Of a stretch of 7,973 bases of DNA, positions 6,700 through 7,973 are shown in pieces. A program made the position numbers and the translations under genes. Origin of the DNA: Deltaproteobacteria bacterium (lineage in GTDB: Bacteria > Desulfobacterota > Desulfobacteria > Desulfobacterales > ETH-SRB1); contig JAFCZU010000178.1 of the NCBI GenBank assembly GCA_019314185.1, positions 1 through 7,973 on the forward strand. The letters run 5' to 3'. Position 1 is the stretch's first letter, and each line of letters begins with the position of its first letter. Under the pieces are notes generated by a model. It worked only from the letters and a program-made list of their open reading frames with translations, was not told where the DNA came from and searched no databases.

Positions 6700-7792
6700 T
6701 TTATATCAGTAAATATCCTCCCCTGGAAGGAGGCATTGCGTCAAAAACGTATATGCTGTCCACATAATAACTGATCCGATAAATGTAGACCCAAACTATT
6801 CAATAGCCGAGGCAAATCAACCGCCCGAGATTCCCGGAGTATTTGTCCACAGGGCAGATCAATCCGTTCCCTGGCATATCCCGCAAGATAATCATAGAAC
6901 CATCTCACTGGTAGACAAGGCCCTTGAGATTATTGACATAGAGAAACCGGATCTTATTGTTGCCGGCTATTTGGTACCTTATGGAATTGTAGCTTACCAG
7001 GTAAGCTGGATAACAGGTATTCCTTTTGTGTTATGCCACGGTGGTTCCGATATTCATAAATTTCTTCTCGATAATATTTGGCCCACTATTCTTCCTAAAA
7101 CCCTCGCTGCTGCTAAGCTTATAATTACTGATGGAGAAGGACGATTACATATTGAGCGTTATTCATCCAGGGTGAAAATGTTGCCACCGTATGTGCCCGA
7201 CCCTACGGCCTTTAATATCAACCAACGCCCCACCGATAAACATTTTACACTTGCAATGATAGGCAAAGCAAATTTTTACTGGCGGGACAAAGGCTGGCAG
7301 CAAATCATAGATATCTGGAACCAACTGGGAGACGAATTTATTTTAACCATTGTAACTCAAGGAGTCGGGTTCGAAAACTTTAAAAAATATGCTTCTGAAG
7401 TATTGGGCGACCGAGTTATTTGGCGGTTTTTTGTCCCACCATGGAAGATGCCTGACTTATTGAAGTCTATTAATGGTTTGTTCCATTTTCAGAATAATTT
7501 ACCATTCCCGATGTTTTCAAATTTAGTACTTGAGTCTTTAGCATGTGGCACTATGGTTATTGGTGATAGGTCTGACTTACTATCCATTTATCAAAAACAT
7601 GGAATAGATCTAAATTCCGTAGAAACGCAGATACTTTCTTTGCCCGTGGATAAGCCTAAGAAGGCTGCGATGAATCTTACCAAGTACTTTTCTCAACAAA
7701 GTAATGGTATATCCTGGAACAGTTCTCCCGATTTCGACAGTTATATAAATTCCTTTGAACGTGGGTTGCTTGATTCTCTCAGCGGCGACTAA
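6687..7792 (+). pseudogene. GT4-type glycosyltransferase disrupted by a frameshifting internal deletion
   Basis: The true N-terminus begins at ATG 6687, overlapping the asnB-like end by 13 bases, and reads MAKLIYISKYPPLEGGIASK, the classic first strand and glycine loop of a GT-B glycosyltransferase. It stops at TAA 6765-6767 after 26 residues. The next part of the family, VHIITDPINVDPNYS, continues in another frame from about 6758, which stays open to TAA 7790-7792. About ten or more residues of the first helix expected between YML and VHII are absent, and a loss of 3n+1 bases near 6758 would explain both facts. The rest looks conserved: CHGGSD, GKANFYWRDKGW and FSNLVLESLACGT, the acceptor/donor-site region. 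In the EX7E-type motif the second Glu is kept, but the residue eight before it is Pro. The TTG at 6971 gives 273 residues without the N-terminal domain and is probably not a functional product. A sequencing or assembly error is the main alternative. Confidence 0.8.
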
Positions 7793-7827
7793 AAAAAGAC
7801 AATGGGGAAGAAGTCGGAGACATTACG

Positions 7828-7857
7828 TTGACTATGTTGAATAATTGTAAGGATAAA
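7828..7857 (+). promoter_or_regulatory. Possible sigma-70-type promoter
   Basis: TTGACT (7828-7833, five of six to the -35 consensus) is followed after 18 bases by GATAAA (7852-7857, four of six to the -10 consensus). It lies in the 150-bp gap after the broken glycosyltransferase and upstream of the possible gene at 7943. The -10 match is weak, so this is only a candidate. Confidence 0.3.
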
Positions 7858-7907
7858 GGGAAAAATTAGGAAGAATTCCCGTATTGGCATATTTATCAAG
7901 CAGCACA

Positions 7908-7949
7908 TGGGCATCTCCTGCGCAGGCTTTAGGGAGACAAATATGCCCG
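7908..7949 (+). promoter_or_regulatory. Inverted repeat that could mask the ribosome binding site and start codon
   Basis: GGGCAT (7909-7914) can pair with ATGCCC (7943-7948), adding a T-G wobble at the outside. The adjacent CTCC (7915-7918) can pair with GGAG (7933-7936), which is the Shine-Dalgarno sequence itself. The six bases ACAAAT would bulge out. A 10-bp palindrome CCTGCGCAGG (7917-7926) overlaps the left arm and could form an alternative short hairpin. The two folds are mutually exclusive, as in a simple translational switch. The paired segments are short, so chance is possible. Confidence 0.3.
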
Positions 7950-7973
7950 ATGAAACATGGGAAGTGAGGCTTA
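7943..7973 (+). CDS. Possible start of a further gene, truncated by the window end
   Basis: ATG 7943 follows AGGGAG (7931-7936) at a good six-base spacing, and the frame is open to the last base, giving MPDETWEVRL. Ten residues are too few to name a family. The ribosome binding site is the only real support. The 150-bp gap before it holds a possible promoter and hairpin but no other recognisable gene. Confidence 0.4.
   Translation, partial: MPDETWEVRL

Noticed and set aside
6971..7792. A separate 273-residue glycosyltransferase gene starting at TTG 6971
   Set aside because: There is no ribosome binding site, the homology continues upstream in the same frame to about 6758, and the matching N-terminus begins at 6687, so this is the remainder of a broken gene.
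1..7973. CRISPR array, tRNA, rRNA or insertion-sequence ends
   Set aside because: No regularly spaced direct repeats, cloverleaf-like segment, transposase motif or paired terminal inverted repeats were seen on either strand.

Overview
The window is an all-plus-strand accessory locus that reads as a biosynthetic gene cluster for a ribosomally made, post-translationally modified peptide (RiPP). It has not been matched to a named system here. Nothing in the window identifies the organism directly. Shine-Dalgarno sequences, ATGA-type overlaps and tight packing show a bacterium. The gene mix (radical SAM/SPASM, PqqD-like protein, metallo-beta-lactamase fold, squalene-cyclase repeats, asparagine synthetase, glycosyltransferase) suggests an anaerobic or environmental proteobacterial-type lineage such as Desulfobacterota, but that is a low-confidence inference.

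Layout. Positions 1-613 hold the peptide module. First comes the C-terminal end of a radical SAM/SPASM maturase (1-192), then an overlapping stand-alone PqqD-like RiPP recognition element (180-473). Overlapping that by four bases (ATGA) is a 47-residue lysine-rich peptide (470-613) that ends in four cysteines at a strict three-residue spacing, CxxCxxCxxC, and has a near-perfect ribosome binding site. The peptide is the likely precursor. A 71-bp gap follows. Positions 685-4155 encode a 1156-residue protein with a long helical/TPR-like N-terminal part, a coiled-coil stretch, a metallo-beta-lactamase-fold hydrolase domain and a C-terminal CxxC/CxxC zinc ribbon. Its stop overlaps the start of a 268-residue squalene-cyclase-like repeat protein (4148-4954). 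Two bases later an asparagine synthetase-like amidotransferase begins (4957-6699), with an intact N-terminal nucleophile Cys2 and PP-loop ATP site. The end of that gene overlaps a GT4-type glycosyltransferase that is broken near its start by a frameshifting deletion (6687-7792). A 150-bp gap follows, and a further gene may start at 7943, with its ribosome binding site and start codon inside a possible hairpin.

Working model (inference): the PqqD-like protein hands the leader of the small peptide to the radical SAM enzyme, which modifies the cysteine-rich tail. The downstream genes could carry out or support later tailoring: amidation by the AsnB-like enzyme, glycosylation (now possibly lost), hydrolysis by the metallo-beta-lactamase protein and an unknown role for the cyclase-like repeat protein. 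The downstream genes might instead form an independent operon, for example for sugar or surface-polymer amidation, because a short gap with no clear terminator separates the two halves. No exporter, immunity gene or leader protease is visible in the window.
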